From JBEEMU01 sp043778315 (GTDB taxonomy: Bacteria; Bacteroidota; Bacteroidia; Chitinophagales; Saprospiraceae), in the NCBI GenBank assembly GCA_043778315.1, contig JAYWGJ010000208.1:1-28330 (forward strand): a stretch of 28,330 nucleotides of DNA. The letters are read 5' to 3'. Both the position numbers and the translations under genes were made by a program. Under the pieces are notes generated by a model, which made no database searches, was not told the origin of the DNA, and was given only the letters and a program-made list of their open reading frames with translations. This document shows, piece after piece, positions 7,647 through 16,209 of the stretch (the stretch's first letter is position 1; each line of letters starts with the position of its first letter).

Positions 7647-8546
7647 ATGAAAAAAACAGTACTCTTATTGCTTTTGCTGCATTGCGGCGTAAAAACGCAG
7701 GCACAAGTTGCGACCAAAATAACGGAAACACCATCTAATATTTATGTGATGGATATTGCTAACTACGACCACCCGTTAGGGAAATTGGAGCTAAAAAATT
7801 ACCGTTTTCTGACGGCGGATAACAAAAAAGGATTTAATAATAATCCGTTTTTTCACGACAATCAATTGTTTATTGCGGCAAGCAAAGACGGCAAACAGAG
7901 CGATATTTTCATGCTCGATTTGGATAAAAATACGCGCAAACAACTCACTTTTACCGACAACGAAAGCGAGTTAGTCCCGCGCATCATGTGGGATTACAAA
8001 AACGCGATGGCGCTGACGACCGAAAGTAACAGCACGCAACGGCTGCATAAATTCTCGTTAGAAACCGCCGACGAACCGAGTATTTTTGGCGGCAGTTTCG
8101 ATTTTGTAGGCAATTTTTTGTGGCTCAATCAGACAAGTTTTGCCGCATTTTTAACTAATAATAATAACGTGGTATTAGTAGATGCAACGACGGGCAACCT
8201 CGAGCGCGTCTCGGCGCAATGCGGTACAAACCTGCAAATGAACGAGCGCGGCGACCTCTTTTTTCTGTACAAAAAAAACGATACCGAAGGGCAAATAAAA
8301 ATGTATGACCGCAAAACGGGCAAAAACAAAGGGGTGATTCCGACAATCGGTGCAAGTGTAGAAAACTTCGCTGTGCTACCCGACAACTCGTTTATCTGTG
8401 CAAAAGGGCGGTTTTTGTACCGTTTCCGCTTAGAAACCGACAACTCGTGGCAGGTAGCCGCCGACCTCACCGAGCTTATCGGTATCCGCAAAATAACACA
8501 GGTAACCGCAAATAAAAAAGGAACGATAGCGATTGTGGTGGAATAA
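7647..8546 (+). CDS. Secreted propeller-like protein, third gene of the thiamine operon
   Basis: A 299-aa protein with a signal peptide (MKKTVLLLLLLHCGVKTQAQ, cleavage near residue 18-20). The mature part repeats short beta-strand motifs with TolB/WD-like spacing (for example QSDIFMLDLDKNTRKQLTF and GQIKMYDRKTGKNKGV), suggesting a beta-propeller of about six blades in the periplasm or outside. It begins 48 bases after pnuT with no terminator between, and a strong terminator follows, so it is probably transcribed under the same TPP riboswitch. No catalytic motif is visible. A role in thiamine capture or phosphate removal is speculation. Confidence 0.75.
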   Translation: MKKTVLLLLLLHCGVKTQAQVATKITETPSNIYVMDIANYDHPLGKLELKNYRFLTADNKKGFNNNPFFHDNQLFIAASKDGKQSDIFMLDLDKNTRKQLTFTDNESELVPRIMWDYKNAMALTTESNSTQRLHKFSLETADEPSIFGGSFDFVGNFLWLNQTSFAAFLTNNNNVVLVDATTGNLERVSAQCGTNLQMNERGDLFFLYKKNDTEGQIKMYDRKTGKNKGVIPTIGASVENFAVLPDNSFICAKGRFLYRFRLETDNSWQVAADLTELIGIRKITQVTANKKGTIAIVVE

Positions 8547-8581
8547 AATAGTGGGCTTTAGATTGATTTTGTTAATGTAAA

Positions 8582-8624
8582 AAAAACGCGCCAAATTCCT
8601 TTTAGGGGGATTTAGCGCGTTTTT
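8582..8624. terminator. Terminator of the thiamine operon
   Basis: The stem pairs 8582-8599 with 8607-8624 (17 of 18 positions, one C/A mismatch and one G-U), with AAAAACGCGC at the base opposite GCGCGTTTTT. It lies between convergent genes and could serve both. Confidence 0.85.
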
Positions 8625-8657
8625 GGTTATAATTCTCAGATAGTAAATACAATTTTC

Positions 8658-9302
8658 TTAGTTAAACTTCAAAATCCGCTTATTGCCGCCAGTCGCGTCG
8701 ATGCTCTCCACCAAACCGATATTTTGTGCGTAATAATCGTAAAAAGTGGTCGTTAAAGTGAAGCTATTTACGCTCGCAGCCGTAGATTGATAGGCGCGAG
8801 TGCGCACTTTCAGTACATTATTATATTTAATACCTTTTATCGAGCGCGTCGTTTCTATTTCTTGCAACGTGCCTTCTATGCGCAGTTTTCCGCCTGCGAG
8901 CAAGTCAAAAGTTTCCGTCCACGACTTATCAACGCCCAAATCGGTGCGCAAAAAAACATGGTCGACCAAGCCGTTAATATCCGCCGACGTAACGGGCAAC
9001 GCCTCCAACGAATAGTACGACGAGCCGTCGACGCGGTGATACGCTACGCCCGACGGTGATACAAAAAACTTATAAGTGATATTATTATACGCATAATCGC
9101 CCGTTATTTTGGTCGTGTCTGCGCCGCCCGCCGCGTTCGAGTACGCCCAGCGATACCCATCTACCAACGGGAAATAATTACCAGAAGGCGGCATTTGCCC
9201 TGGCTGATTTTGTTTTTCCACCGTTGGCAATACGCCATCTTTTTCGCAAGCCGACAGACCCACAACCGTAGCCGCAAGCAATAAAAATAAGGTTTTTTTC
9301 AT
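8658..9302 (-). CDS. Putative lipoprotein, unknown function
   Basis: A 214-aa protein with a lipoprotein signal: MKKTLFLLLAATVVGLSAC, lipobox LSAC with the acylated Cys19. The mature protein begins with a Pro/Gln-rich linker, then NYFPLVDGYRWAYSN, a pattern seen at the start of small all-beta Bacteroidota lipoproteins (PL-x-G-x-x-W-x-Y). The rest reads as alternating beta-strands with many Thr and Ser. It points at the thiamine operon terminator but is not part of that operon. The upstream side is a heptanucleotide repeat array with no recognisable promoter. Confidence 0.75.
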   Translation of the reverse strand: MKKTLFLLLAATVVGLSACEKDGVLPTVEKQNQPGQMPPSGNYFPLVDGYRWAYSNAAGGADTTKITGDYAYNNITYKFFVSPSGVAYHRVDGSSYYSLEALPVTSADINGLVDHVFLRTDLGVDKSWTETFDLLAGGKLRIEGTLQEIETTRSIKGIKYNNVLKVRTRAYQSTAASVNSFTLTTTFYDYYAQNIGLVESIDATGGNKRILKFN

Positions 9303-9315
9303 AATAGAATTGAAT

Positions 9316-9612
9316 TTATGGTTTAGTTTATAGCTTACCGCTTATAATGTTTAGCTTATAGTTTTTAGCTTATAGCTTACCGCTTATAGTTTTTAGCTTA
9401 TAGTTTTTAGTTTTTAGTTTTTATAGTTTTTAGTTTATAGCTTACCGCTTATAGTTTTTAGCTTACCGCTTACCGCTTATAGTTTTTAGCTTATAGCTTA
9501 TAGCTTACCGCTTATAGTTTTTCTAACCCTTACGAACATAAGTTTCCAGCTTACCGCTTAAAATCGCGCTCATAAGTTTACAGCTTACAGTTCACAGCTT
9601 ACCGCTTAAAAA
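9316..9612. repeat. Heptanucleotide repeat array (TATAGCT/TACCGCT/TTTAGTT)
   Basis: Nearly the whole gap between the lipoprotein gene and cysS is a run of 7-base units of the form T-A/T-T/C-A/C-G-C/T-T. From about 9327 to 9520 the 7-base phase is kept for some 27 units with few slips, then decays near 9521-9612 into scattered copies. No gene is seen. The same heptamers recur in opposite orientation at 15690-16190. Confidence 0.85.
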
Positions 9613-9615
9613 TGC

Positions 9616-11109
9616 TTATAGCTCAATCCACGTCGTCCCCTCCTTACTGTCTTTGAGTTGAATACCAGCCGCTTTCAGGTCGTCGCGCACCTTATCCGAA
9701 GTCGCAAAATCCTTATTGTCACGAGCCGCTTTGCGGAGGTCGATGACGAGTTGCATCACGCGGTCGAGCGTTTCGGTGTTGCCGCCGTTAGCGGCTTCGT
9801 CGGTCAAACCGAATATATCGAATACAAAGTTAGCAAAATTGGACTGTAAACGCAAAAAAGTTTTTTCGGTCAGCACATTTAGCGGCAACTGATTGTTGGC
9901 AAACATATTTATTTTAGTCACCAAACCAAACAACTCCGCCAACGCCATCGGCGTATTAAAATCGTCGTCCATACACCCAAAAGCGGTATCCAAACTTTTG
10001 TTCACCTCCGCGTCGTGTTCGGTCGCTTCGCCTGCCGTGAGTGGCAGTTTAGCCACGCTACGCGCTGCCTCTATCAAGCGTTTGTAGCCTTTTTCGGCGG
10101 CTTGCAGCGCGTCGTCCGAAAAGTCGAGCGTACTCGTATAATGCGTTTGCAGCATAAAAAAACGCACCGTCATTGGGCTGTAGCCTTTGCTCAATACAGG
10201 ATTGTCGCCGCTAAAAAGCTCCAACGGCAAAATACCGTTTCCCTTGCTTTTCGACATGCGTACTCCATTGACCGTCAGCATATTAGCGTGTAGCCAATAG
10301 CGCGCAGGTTGTACGCCGCAACAGCCGATATTTTGCGCTATTTCGTTTTCGTGGTGCGGAAACTGCAAGTCCAAACCGCCGCCGTGCAGGTCAAATTGAT
10401 TGCCCAAATACTTCGTACTCATCGCGCTGCACTCCAAGTGCCAACCTGGAAAGCCGATGCTCCACGGCGACCGCCAACGCTGCAAAGTAGCGGGTTTTGC
10501 CTTTATCCAAAGCGCAAAATCGGCTGCGTTCCGCTTCTCGTCTTGGTTTTTGAGTTCACGCGTTTCGGTGAGCAAATCGTCCAATTTTTTGCCGCTCAAC
10601 TGCCCGTATTCAGGGTGTTGCTGCGCAAATTTGAGCGTATCAAAATACACCGAGCCGTCTATTTCGTAAGCAAAACCGTTTTTGGTAATCTGCTCTATCA
10701 CTTCTATTTGCTCTATGATATGCCCCGTTGCGGTCGGCTCAACCGTCGGCGGCAGCGTATTAAATATACGCATAATATCTCTGAACCCGACGGTGTATTT
10801 TTGTACGACTTCCATCGGCTCGAGTTGCTCGAGCTGTGCGCGCTTCGCAAATTTGTCGTCGCCGTCGTCGTTATCGCCCTCGAGGTGACCCGCGTCGGTG
10901 ATATTGCGGACATACCGCACCCTATAGCCCAAGTGAAGCAGATACCGATATATGATGTCGAAACTGATAAAGGTACGGCAGTTGCCGAGATGCACGTCGC
11001 TGTACACCGTCGGACCGCAGACGTACATACCAACGCGACCCGCGACGAGCGGTGTGAACACCTCTTTTCGGCGCGTATAAGTATTGTATAGTTTTAGATT
11101 GTGTTGCAT
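9616..11109 (-). CDS. cysS: Cysteinyl-tRNA synthetase
   Basis: A 497-aa class I aminoacyl-tRNA synthetase that charges tRNA-Cys. The ATP-binding signatures are present: HLGN (40-43, the HIGH motif) after CGPTVYSDV, and RMSKS (284-288, the KMSKS motif). Zinc ligands that select cysteine appear as Cys31, Cys227 (in HLECSAM), His252 and Glu256 (in HHENE). Length is slightly above the usual 460-480 aa. The start is fixed by a promoter ending only four bases before the ATG, which suggests a leaderless mRNA. The antisense strand carries a 260-codon open frame that is a shadow of this gene. Confidence 0.97.
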   Translation of the reverse strand: MQHNLKLYNTYTRRKEVFTPLVAGRVGMYVCGPTVYSDVHLGNCRTFISFDIIYRYLLHLGYRVRYVRNITDAGHLEGDNDDGDDKFAKRAQLEQLEPMEVVQKYTVGFRDIMRIFNTLPPTVEPTATGHIIEQIEVIEQITKNGFAYEIDGSVYFDTLKFAQQHPEYGQLSGKKLDDLLTETRELKNQDEKRNAADFALWIKAKPATLQRWRSPWSIGFPGWHLECSAMSTKYLGNQFDLHGGGLDLQFPHHENEIAQNIGCCGVQPARYWLHANMLTVNGVRMSKSKGNGILPLELFSGDNPVLSKGYSPMTVRFFMLQTHYTSTLDFSDDALQAAEKGYKRLIEAARSVAKLPLTAGEATEHDAEVNKSLDTAFGCMDDDFNTPMALAELFGLVTKINMFANNQLPLNVLTEKTFLRLQSNFANFVFDIFGLTDEAANGGNTETLDRVMQLVIDLRKAARDNKDFATSDKVRDDLKAAGIQLKDSKEGTTWIEL

Positions 11110-11113
11110 GACG

Positions 11114-11145
11114 CAAAGATAATTGTTTTTTTTGATTTGTGTAAA
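11114..11145 (-). promoter_or_regulatory. cysS promoter, predicted leaderless start
   Basis: On the minus strand TATCTTTG (11121-11114) matches TAnnTTTG, with TTTA (11145-11142) 20 bases upstream as a one-mismatch -33 element. Only CGTC separates the -7 element from the cysS ATG, so the usual start point 4-7 bases downstream coincides with the start codon. Confidence 0.65.
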
Positions 11146-11166
11146 TGGAAGTGAAAAAAGAGAGCG

Positions 11167-11206
11167 AGCCTCCCCCGACCTCTCCGAGGGAGGGGAGACG
11201 TAGAGA
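11167..11206. repeat. GC-rich intergenic repeat, copy 1
   Basis: GCCTCCCCCGACCTCTCC followed by GAGGGAGGGGAGACGTAGA can fold as a short hairpin (CCTCCC with GGGAGG). Related copies occur at 13168-13202, 17570-17608 and, inverted, 17651-17683, all in intergenic DNA. The other bases between cysS and 11370 are AT-rich, without a gene. Confidence 0.75.
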
Positions 11207-11370
11207 TGAGCGGTTTCTTTATTCTTTTTATATTATATTATAAAAAATATTTGACTTTTCAAAAACCATAAGCAACCTTTTGCTCGTAAGTGTATGTGAT
11301 ATGAATGAAGACGGTGTCTTAACAAACCTCAACATTCAATTTTATTAATATAGTTCTAAATCATTAAAAA

Positions 11371-13125
11371 ATGAAAAACAATCTTCACTATTTCAAACAC
11401 ATTTGTTGCGTTGCCGCAATAGCTGTTTTGAACGTGCTTGCCGCATCTACCGTGCAAGCATCGAGCCATCGAGAAGCTCCGTTAATCTCGAACGACCCGC
11501 TTGCGGACAATACAGACTTGTATGCGTTCCGTAGCCCCGAAGACCCGACGCGGGTTATTATCGTGGCAAACTATATTCCGTTCGAGTCGCCCGAAGGCGG
11601 ACCAAACTGGTATTCGTTTGGCGAAAATATTAGATATGAAATCCATATCAAAAACAAAACTACGACAAGTGGTGACGACATCACTTACCGTTTCACTTTC
11701 TCAAAAGTAAATCAAGACCCGACCACGTTTTTTAACATTCGTTTAGGTGCGGAAAACTTGAAAACGACTTATGTTTGTGAAAAAAGCACCGACGGTGGCG
11801 TAACCTTCACCTCGATTGTGGCTTCGGGTACAGTACCTCCACCAAACATCGGACCAAGAACCGACGGCGGCGTAGGTAGCAACGTACCTTACGGTACAGC
11901 TATGACTAACGCTATCGCAACTGCAACGTCTGGCGAAAAAATATTCTGCGGACCCGTAGATGACCCTTTCTTTGTGGACTTAGCTGGTGCGTTTGACTTA
12001 GGCAATTTCAGACCCGAAGGCAATACTACTAACCCGACTAAGGACGGTGTGGCACGTTTCAACTGCCATACTATAACTTTGTCAATCCCTATTGCATCGT
12101 TGCAAAAAAATGGTCAGCCTGTTAGCGCAGCTGCAAACATTCTGGACGCAAATTACGTCATCGGTGTATGGGCATCGGCGAGCCGTAAGCAAATTAAAAC
12201 TATCAACAGCACAACCGCACCGTCTTACTCGGGTAGCTGGGTGCAAGTATCGCGCTTAGGCATGCCTTTGACGAACGAAGCGGTAATCCCTGTGGGTAGT
12301 AAAGACTTATGGAACGCAACTACACCATATAATAACAACGATTTGCAGTTTGCGGCGTTTTTCAAAAACCCTGAGTTAGCGTTGTACATGGACGACTCGC
12401 AATATGGTGGTGCAGTGCCTTCACTCAATCAAATGCGTATCCAAAGTGCTTCACTTGGCTCGTTTGATTTCAGAAACGGCAAACCAGGTTTATTTCCTTT
12501 GAAAGGTAACGCGGCGTTGGCTGGTACAGCATTAGATGATGCTATATTTGGTACAATCTTGTTGCCCGACAATCAATCGCCACGCGCCGTAGATATACTT
12601 CCTATATTCTACACTGGTGTACCTAACCTTGCGCCTTATCAATTGGCAACAGGCAAAGCAGGCAACCCATTGGCAGCAGGCAAACCTTTTATCAATAACT
12701 TTTTGCCGACCCTCGGTGATATGCTCCGCCTCAATATGGCTGTGCCTGTTACCCCACGCAATAGCCCTGATTTCAGCTCGCTTGGTATCGTGAACGCGGC
12801 AGTTTTAGGTTTGACCGACAGCCGTTTTAATGCGAGCACCGCTATTCAAAACATTCCTAACATGGACGGTTTCCCGAACGGCAGACGTTTAGAAGACGAC
12901 GTAACAACTATTGAGTTGCAAGCGGTTTCTGGGGTTGCTTTGGCAGCAATTGGTCTTTGGTACAACGATTATGTGGCTGGTGCAAGCCCTGTAACACCAC
13001 AATTAGTGGGTGTATTGAGCTTCACATCAGGCGTTACCAAAAACGATACAACGTTTAAAGCTACTTTCCCATTTGTACAAACACCTTGGAGAGGTAATGA
13101 TTACGCGACGCGCAAACGTTTCTAA
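11371..13125 (+). CDS. DUF4331 secreted protein, copy 1 (no T9SS tail)
   Basis: A 584-aa protein with a signal peptide (residues 1-30, ending VQA) followed by the DUF4331 hallmark SSHREAPLISNDPLADNTD at the mature N-terminus. The domain fills the rest of the chain, including the conserved GRRLEDDVTTIELQAVSG block near the end. The family's function is unknown; members are exported and often sit next to TPR and HupE/UreJ-type genes, as here. It is a close paralogue of the gene at 13669 but stops about ten residues after the shared TPWRG motif, lacking the ~85-residue linker and sorting tail of the second copy. It may remain periplasmic, or have lost the tail. Long stretches are nearly identical in DNA to copy 2, pointing to recent duplication or gene conversion. 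Confidence 0.9.
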   Translation: MKNNLHYFKHICCVAAIAVLNVLAASTVQASSHREAPLISNDPLADNTDLYAFRSPEDPTRVIIVANYIPFESPEGGPNWYSFGENIRYEIHIKNKTTTSGDDITYRFTFSKVNQDPTTFFNIRLGAENLKTTYVCEKSTDGGVTFTSIVASGTVPPPNIGPRTDGGVGSNVPYGTAMTNAIATATSGEKIFCGPVDDPFFVDLAGAFDLGNFRPEGNTTNPTKDGVARFNCHTITLSIPIASLQKNGQPVSAAANILDANYVIGVWASASRKQIKTINSTTAPSYSGSWVQVSRLGMPLTNEAVIPVGSKDLWNATTPYNNNDLQFAAFFKNPELALYMDDSQYGGAVPSLNQMRIQSASLGSFDFRNGKPGLFPLKGNAALAGTALDDAIFGTILLPDNQSPRAVDILPIFYTGVPNLAPYQLATGKAGNPLAAGKPFINNFLPTLGDMLRLNMAVPVTPRNSPDFSSLGIVNAAVLGLTDSRFNASTAIQNIPNMDGFPNGRRLEDDVTTIELQAVSGVALAAIGLWYNDYVAGASPVTPQLVGVLSFTSGVTKNDTTFKATFPFVQTPWRGNDYATRKRF

Positions 13126-13128
13126 TTA

Positions 13129-13166
13129 GTGAACAGTGGTTAGTGATTAGTGACTGGTGATTAGAA
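13129..13166. repeat. Heptanucleotide array (GTGATTA type)
   Basis: Immediately after the DUF4331 stop there are five to six 7-base units in phase: GTGAACA, GTGGTTA, GTGATTA, GTGACTG, GTGATTA. Related units occur at 13497-13566, 18376-18408, 18790-18880 and 19806-19843. Confidence 0.75.
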
Positions 13167-13167
13167 A

Positions 13168-13202
13168 GCCTCCCCCAACCCCTCTGAGGAGGGAGACGGT
13201 AG
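13168..13202. repeat. GC-rich intergenic repeat, copy 2
   Basis: GCCTCCCCCAACCCCTCT and GAGGAGGGAGACGGTAG match the family at 11167 and 17570 with few changes. It directly abuts a heptanucleotide array. Confidence 0.75.
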
Positions 13203-13229
13203 GAAAATAGCAAAAAAATAGTATATATT

Positions 13230-13460
13230 TTAAAAAATACTACTTAATAAAGCAATAATTCCATTAATTACGACAACTATTTCATTAATTATGGCAAAAA
13301 CGCCGCTCACTATGGCAACTATTAGCTCGAGCATGGCAACTAAAGACTTTATTATGCCAACTATTAGCTCGAGCATGCCAACTATTAGATCGAGCATGGC
13401 AACTATTAGCTCGAGCATGGCAAAAACGCCGCTTACCATGGCAACTATTAAATCGAGCAT
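13230..13460 (-). CDS. Possible heptapeptide-repeat small hydrophobic protein
   Basis: The minus strand of the 21-bp repeat is open for 76 codons and translates to about eleven heptads of the type MLELIVA, MLDLIVG, MVSGVFA and IINEIVV. Differences between units are conservative (Glu/Asp, Leu/Ile, Ala/Gly), and the frame stays open and hydrophobic through the degenerate AT-rich end. There is no promoter or ribosome-site evidence, and the opposite strand is equally open, so this may be a non-coding minisatellite whose period (21) keeps frames open by arithmetic. Confidence 0.2.
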   Translation of the reverse strand: MLDLIVAMVSGVFAMLELIVAMLDLIVGMLELIVGIIKSLVAMLELIVAIVSGVFAIINEIVVVINGIIALLSSIF

Positions 13461-13500
13461 GGCAACTAAAGGTTTTGGGAAGGCAACTATTAGTTTAGTG
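13249..13500. repeat. 21-bp tandem repeat (minisatellite), about 12 units
   Basis: Units begin at 13291, 13312, 13333, 13354, 13375, 13396, 13417, 13438, 13459 and 13480, each exactly 21 bases. Most begin ATGGCAACTATTAGC and end TCGAGC. Two older units precede them (13249, 13270). Unit types alternate: ATTAGCTCGAGC, AAAACGCCGCTC and ACTAAAGACTTT. The period is three codons times seven, and both strands are open across the array (74 codons plus, 76 minus). Confidence 0.9.
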
Positions 13501-13566
13501 AATATTGAACAGTGAATAGTGAACAGTGCTATGAATTGAGTGATTAGTGATTAGTAATTGGTGATT
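13497..13566. repeat. Heptanucleotide array (GTGAACA/GTGATTA)
   Basis: Units GTGAATA, GTGAACA and GTGATTA recur mostly at 7-base spacing directly after the 21-bp array. From 13567 to 13668 the DNA is AT-rich leader before the second DUF4331 gene, with no recognisable promoter. Confidence 0.7.
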
Positions 13567-13668
13567 AATTTTATTTCACTTGCCACTTTAACTATTTATT
13601 GCAGTACACCAACTATACTTATTAGAGTATAAAAAATAAACAATATTAATCAATTAATAAAAAAAATC

Positions 13669-15687
13669 ATGAAACTTAATATATCTCATAAAATATACCT
13701 AACACTGCTCTTTGCGAGTTTGTGTTTATGGGCATCGGCTTCTTCGCACCGCGAAGCACCGTTAATCTCGAACGACCCGCTTGCGGATAACACCGACTTG
13801 TATGCGTTCCGTAGCCCGTGCAACCCTAATAATGTGGTGCTTATCGCCAACTATATTCCGTTTGAACACCCTGCTGGCGGTCCAAACTGGTACACCTTCG
13901 GTGAAAATATACGTTACGAAGTACACGTTAATAACTCTGGCGGCAACGCGGATAATATCATCTACCGCTTTACGTTTACGCAAGTACTACAAGACGGCAG
14001 CACGTTTTTCGCTATCCGATTGGGACAACAAAACCCAAAAACGACCTTTGTTTGTCAAAAAAGTACAGACGGCGGTGCAACATTCACTACTATCGTTGCT
14101 AACGGTATAGTACCACCTGCAAACATAGGACCCCGTTCTATCGAAGGCGGCGCAGGACTAAACACACCGTACAGTACGTTGATGACAAACTCGGAGGTGG
14201 TAGCAACTACTGGCGAGCGCATATTTTGCGGACCAACCGACGACCCTTTCTTTGTGGACTTAGGTGGTGCATTTGACCTCGGCGGTTTCCGCACAAGCGC
14301 AACAGCAAGAGACGGCGTAGCCAAATTTAACTGTCATGCTATCGTGATTGAAGCACCTATCGCTACGCTACAAAAAACGGGTCAGCCTGTTAGTGCAGCA
14401 GCCAATATATTAGATGGTAATTATGTGATTGGTGTGTGGGCTTCGGCAAGCCGTCAAGCGATGACTACCCTAAGTACTACGGGCGGCGCGGCGACTGGCT
14501 CAGGTAGCTGGATACAAGTATCGCGCTTAGGTATGCCTTTGACGAACGAAGCGGTTATTCCAATCGGAAGCAAAGATAAATGGAACGCGACTACACCATA
14601 TACAGATTTGCAATACGCAGCTTTTTTCAAAAACCCTGAGTTAGCGTTGTACATGGACGACAGTCAGTTTGGCGGTGCAATACCTGGGCTTGCGCCTTTG
14701 CGCATACAAACACGCTCTTTGGGTGGTTTTGATTTCCGCAATGGCAAAAAAGGTTTATACGGCTTAAAAGGCAACCCTGCATTGGCGGGTACAGCTTTGG
14801 ACGATGCTATTTTTGGTACGATATTACTACCTGATAGCACTAGCCCACGCGCCGTAGATATACTCCCTATATTTTATACAGGTGTCCCTAATCTTGCGCC
14901 GTATCAATTGGCAACAGGCAAAGCAGGCAACCCGTTAGCAGCAGGTAAACCGTTCATTAACAACTTTTTACCGACGCTCGGAGATATGCTCCGCCTCAAT
15001 ATGGCAGTACCCGTTACACCGCGTAATAGTGCAGATTTCAGTTCTTTGGGTATCATACAAGCAGCAGTTTTGGGCTTAACAGATGCACGTTTCAACGGTA
15101 GCACCGCTATTCAAAACATTCCAAATATGGACGGTTTCCCGAACGGCAGACGCTTGGAAGACGACGTTACTACCATCGAGTTGCAAGCAGTATCAGGTGT
15201 CGCCTTGGCAGCAATAGGACTATGGTATGATGACTATATTCCTGGCACTACCGCAAGTCCTGTTACGCCTAACTTGTTGAGTGTCTATACATTTAACGCA
15301 GGTGTGACCAAAAACGATACAACTTTCAAAGCGTGTTTCCCTTATGCACAAACGCCTTGGCGCGGATTCGTAGGCAACTCATTTTTGGGTAATATCGTTG
15401 CGACAAGCGACTTAGGCTTTGCGCCACCGCAAGTAGCAATTTTAGCTTCGCCCAATCCGTTTTTCCAAACCACCGACCTCAAATACCATTTAACTGCAAG
15501 TGCGAAAGTATTGGTACAAATAGTTGATGTACAAGGTAGAGTTATTCGCGTATTTAACGAAGGACAACAAGCTGAAGGCAACTACACCATCAATTATTCT
15601 GCTACTAATATCCCATCGGGTATCTACTTTGCGAACATTATCGTAAACGGAAAAACCTCGCAGTCGGTCAAATTGATAAAAGAGTAG
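13669..15687 (+). CDS. DUF4331 secreted protein, copy 2, with T9SS sorting tail
   Basis: A 672-aa paralogue of the preceding gene. The signal peptide (about residues 1-24) is followed by the same ASSHREAPLISNDPLADNTD start. The DUF4331 domain runs to about residue 570. A linker then leads to a type A T9SS C-terminal sorting domain over the last ~85 residues: ASPNPF start, VQIVDVQGRVIRVF, GNYTINY, IPSGIYFANI and a final VKLIKE. This tail directs export through the Bacteroidota-specific T9SS and attachment to, or release from, the cell surface. The function of DUF4331 is unknown. No terminator is visible; a repeat array separates it from the TPR gene. Confidence 0.93.
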   Translation: MKLNISHKIYLTLLFASLCLWASASSHREAPLISNDPLADNTDLYAFRSPCNPNNVVLIANYIPFEHPAGGPNWYTFGENIRYEVHVNNSGGNADNIIYRFTFTQVLQDGSTFFAIRLGQQNPKTTFVCQKSTDGGATFTTIVANGIVPPANIGPRSIEGGAGLNTPYSTLMTNSEVVATTGERIFCGPTDDPFFVDLGGAFDLGGFRTSATARDGVAKFNCHAIVIEAPIATLQKTGQPVSAAANILDGNYVIGVWASASRQAMTTLSTTGGAATGSGSWIQVSRLGMPLTNEAVIPIGSKDKWNATTPYTDLQYAAFFKNPELALYMDDSQFGGAIPGLAPLRIQTRSLGGFDFRNGKKGLYGLKGNPALAGTALDDAIFGTILLPDSTSPRAVDILPIFYTGVPNLAPYQLATGKAGNPLAAGKPFINNFLPTLGDMLRLNMAVPVTPRNSADFSSLGIIQAAVLGLTDARFNGSTAIQNIPNMDGFPNGRRLEDDVTTIELQAVSGVALAAIGLWYDDYIPGTTASPVTPNLLSVYTFNAGVTKNDTTFKACFPYAQTPWRGFVGNSFLGNIVATSDLGFAPPQVAILASPNPFFQTTDLKYHLTASAKVLVQIVDVQGRVIRVFNEGQQAEGNYTINYSATNIPSGIYFANIIVNGKTSQSVKLIKE

Positions 15688-15689
15688 AA

Positions 15690-16190
15690 CAAGCTATAAG
15701 CTATAAGCTGTAAGCTATAAACCATGCTCGCGAGGTACAAAAAGTTAAGTAGTAAGCTATAAGCTATAAGCTAAAAACTATAAGCTATAAGCTATATTCG
15801 CGAAGTGTAAAACTATAAGCTATAAACTATATTAGTAAAAATTCAAAATTTGATTTACAAACAATAAGTTGTAAGCGTTAAGCCATAAACTACGTTTACA
15901 AAAGTTAAAAGCTTATAGCTTACAGCTTATTGTTTTATTATAATTAATATTTAATAGTTCAAAAGTTATTATTTGTAACTTGCAAACATAGTTTACAGCT
16001 TACAGCTTATGGCTTACAGCTTATCAAAAGTTTACGGCTTATAATTAAAAAAATTTTACAGTTTCAAATCTCGCGAAGGTCAAAAGTTTATTGCTTATAG
16101 TTTATAGTTTAATGCTTCTATAAAGTTTATCGCTTACAGCTTATTGCTTACAGCTTCTTTAAAGTTTATTGCTTATCGCTTATTGTTCAC
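15690..16190. repeat. Heptanucleotide repeat field, inverted halves (GCTATAA/AGCTTAC)
   Basis: The left half (to about 15850) carries units such as GCTATAAGCTATAAGCTGTA on the plus strand. The right half (about 15900-16190) carries the complementary orientation (AGCTTATAGCTTACAGCTTA). Three related inserts with CGCGA followed by GT-rich then AAAAGTT lie near 15730, 15800 and 16073. This is the same heptamer family as 9316-9612. There is no gene in the 520 bases. Confidence 0.85.
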
Positions 16191-16209
16191 ATCATAAAAA
16201 AATTATACC

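Noticed and set aside
9316..9612. CRISPR array or replication-origin iterons
   Set aside because: 7-base units without spacers, two-family composition and many copies across the window fit a dispersed simple repeat; no dnaA, parA or rep gene is nearby.
10309..11091. 260-codon open frame on the plus strand
   Set aside because: It lies wholly antisense to cysS, whose motifs are intact, and its translation has no recognisable domain; it is a shadow frame.
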